From: Theodoxus fluviatilis
Lineage: Eukaryota; Mollusca; Gastropoda; Cycloneritida; Neritidae
DNA: 20,000 nucleotides
Direction of reading: 5' to 3'
Assembly (NCBI GenBank): GCA_034096865.1
Contig: JAWQFJ010025390.1
Span: 1-20,000 of the forward strand
Shown: piece after piece, positions 19,722 through 20,000 of the stretch
How positions within the stretch are numbered: position 1 is the stretch's first letter
How the letters are laid out: the number at the start of each line of letters is the position of its first letter
Position numbers and translations under genes: made by a program
Notes under the pieces: generated by a model
Told to the model about the DNA's origin: nothing
The model's input: the letters and a program-made list of their open reading frames with translations, nothing else
Databases searched by the model: none

Positions 19722-20000
19722 ATAACTCATCATCATGGCTTGGCTTCGCGAACGAAGATCGTGGTAGGGGTACAGGGTCTGCGATGGCTGCAGGCTCGTT
19801 GGTGGCTGAAGCGGCCAATATGGGACTTGCACACCCACCCACAGTGGCTGCATTTGAGGGGCTGGTCTGTAGTGGCTGGCGCTGACGCCTCACGGTTCTT
19901 TCTCCTCAACCTTTGGTACTCGAGGTTGGCCCTTCGGTTGTGTTCAAAGGATGAGGTAGCTTGCATGGATGATGTGTTTCCAGGCCTCGCGGTCAGCAGC
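19722..20000 (-). mobile_element. 3' end of a second LINE, minus strand (runs off right edge)
   Basis: On the minus strand the visible order is ADREAW (near 19995-19978), a frame change near 19960, an Arg-rich stretch, a CX2CX12HX3C zinc finger (19852-19790) containing HIGRFSHQRAC, then IFVREAKP and a stop near 19733. A C-terminal single finger with an IG-x-x-SH-R motif followed by a short tail and an ATGATGATGA end is known from certain LINEs in metazoan genomes. The polymerase domain lies beyond the window. A host zinc-finger exon is less likely given the frame change and the tail. Confidence 0.65.
19790..19852 (-). pseudogene. C-terminal zinc finger of LINE ORF
   Basis: Ligands read CSHC, then H and C spaced 12 and 3 residues apart, giving a CCHC-type finger close to C2H2. 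It lies in a 77-codon frame (19966-19733) that is separated from the upstream ADREAW motif by a frame change. In the families I recall, this finger helps the LINE protein bind nucleic acid. Confidence 0.6.

Larger units (their letters stand above)
16711..20000 (+). other. USP48-like intron 2, 5' part (open at right edge)
   Basis: It begins GTGAGTAGTG immediately after exon 2. No sequence encoding the USP Cys box was found to the window end. The interval contains two LINE remnants, a 62-bp minisatellite, a CACT array and a Tc1/mariner element. Remaining unique stretches (17820-17936, 18125-18608, 19456-19720) show no gene. Confidence 0.75.

Noticed and set aside
16711..20000. USP48 exon 3 with the catalytic Cys box
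   Set aside because: I looked for a sequence encoding the conserved GLTNLGATCY-type motif flanked by splice sites and found none.

Overview
The window looks like nuclear DNA from an invertebrate animal, most plausibly a marine mollusc. This is inferred from the very high density of long GT, GA, TCC and CACT tracts, the mix of degraded Ty3/gypsy, Tc1/mariner, LINE and short inverted-repeat elements, and the intron-split host gene. Species cannot be fixed from the sequence. No rRNA, intact tRNA, CRISPR array or bacterial-style operon is present.

Only one host gene can be supported: the 5' end of a USP48-like ubiquitin C-terminal hydrolase on the + strand. Exon 1 is at 14977-15110 and exon 2 at 16599-16710. 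They join in phase across a GT-AG intron and match the extreme N-terminus of animal USP48. Intron 2 starts at 16711 and runs past the window end, so the catalytic Cys box is not in view. The surroundings are unstable. Two 0.5 kb tandem copies ending in (TCC)n arrays lie just upstream. Intron 1 holds a pyrimidine-rich tract and a 21-bp minisatellite. Intron 2 holds a LINE remnant, a homogenised 62-bp minisatellite, 47 perfect CACT repeats, a deleted Tc1/mariner element and the 3' end of a second LINE on the opposite strand.

Layout: 1-1989, 5' part of a Ty3/gypsy-type LTR retrotransposon on the minus strand (putative LTR, tRNA-Leu-type primer site, gag with two zinc knuckles, aspartic protease), with a 357-bp hAT-like non-autonomous element inserted in its leader. 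1990-8200, gene-free sequence with GT/GA, CT, CA and telomere-like TTAGG/GGCTA tracts. 8222-9127, a near-perfect 906-bp inverted repeat (421-bp arms, 64-bp spacer) that is the most unusual structure here. 9128-13806, gene-free with another GT/GA tract, a G25 homopolymer and trinucleotide tracts. 13807-20000, the USP48 locus described above.

The window is best read as a repeat-rich flank and intron region of one host gene plus several dead mobile elements. I do not see an undescribed multi-gene system. The best leads are the 906-bp snap-back structure, the nested insertion at the left end and the repeat-driven remodelling of the USP48 first exon.
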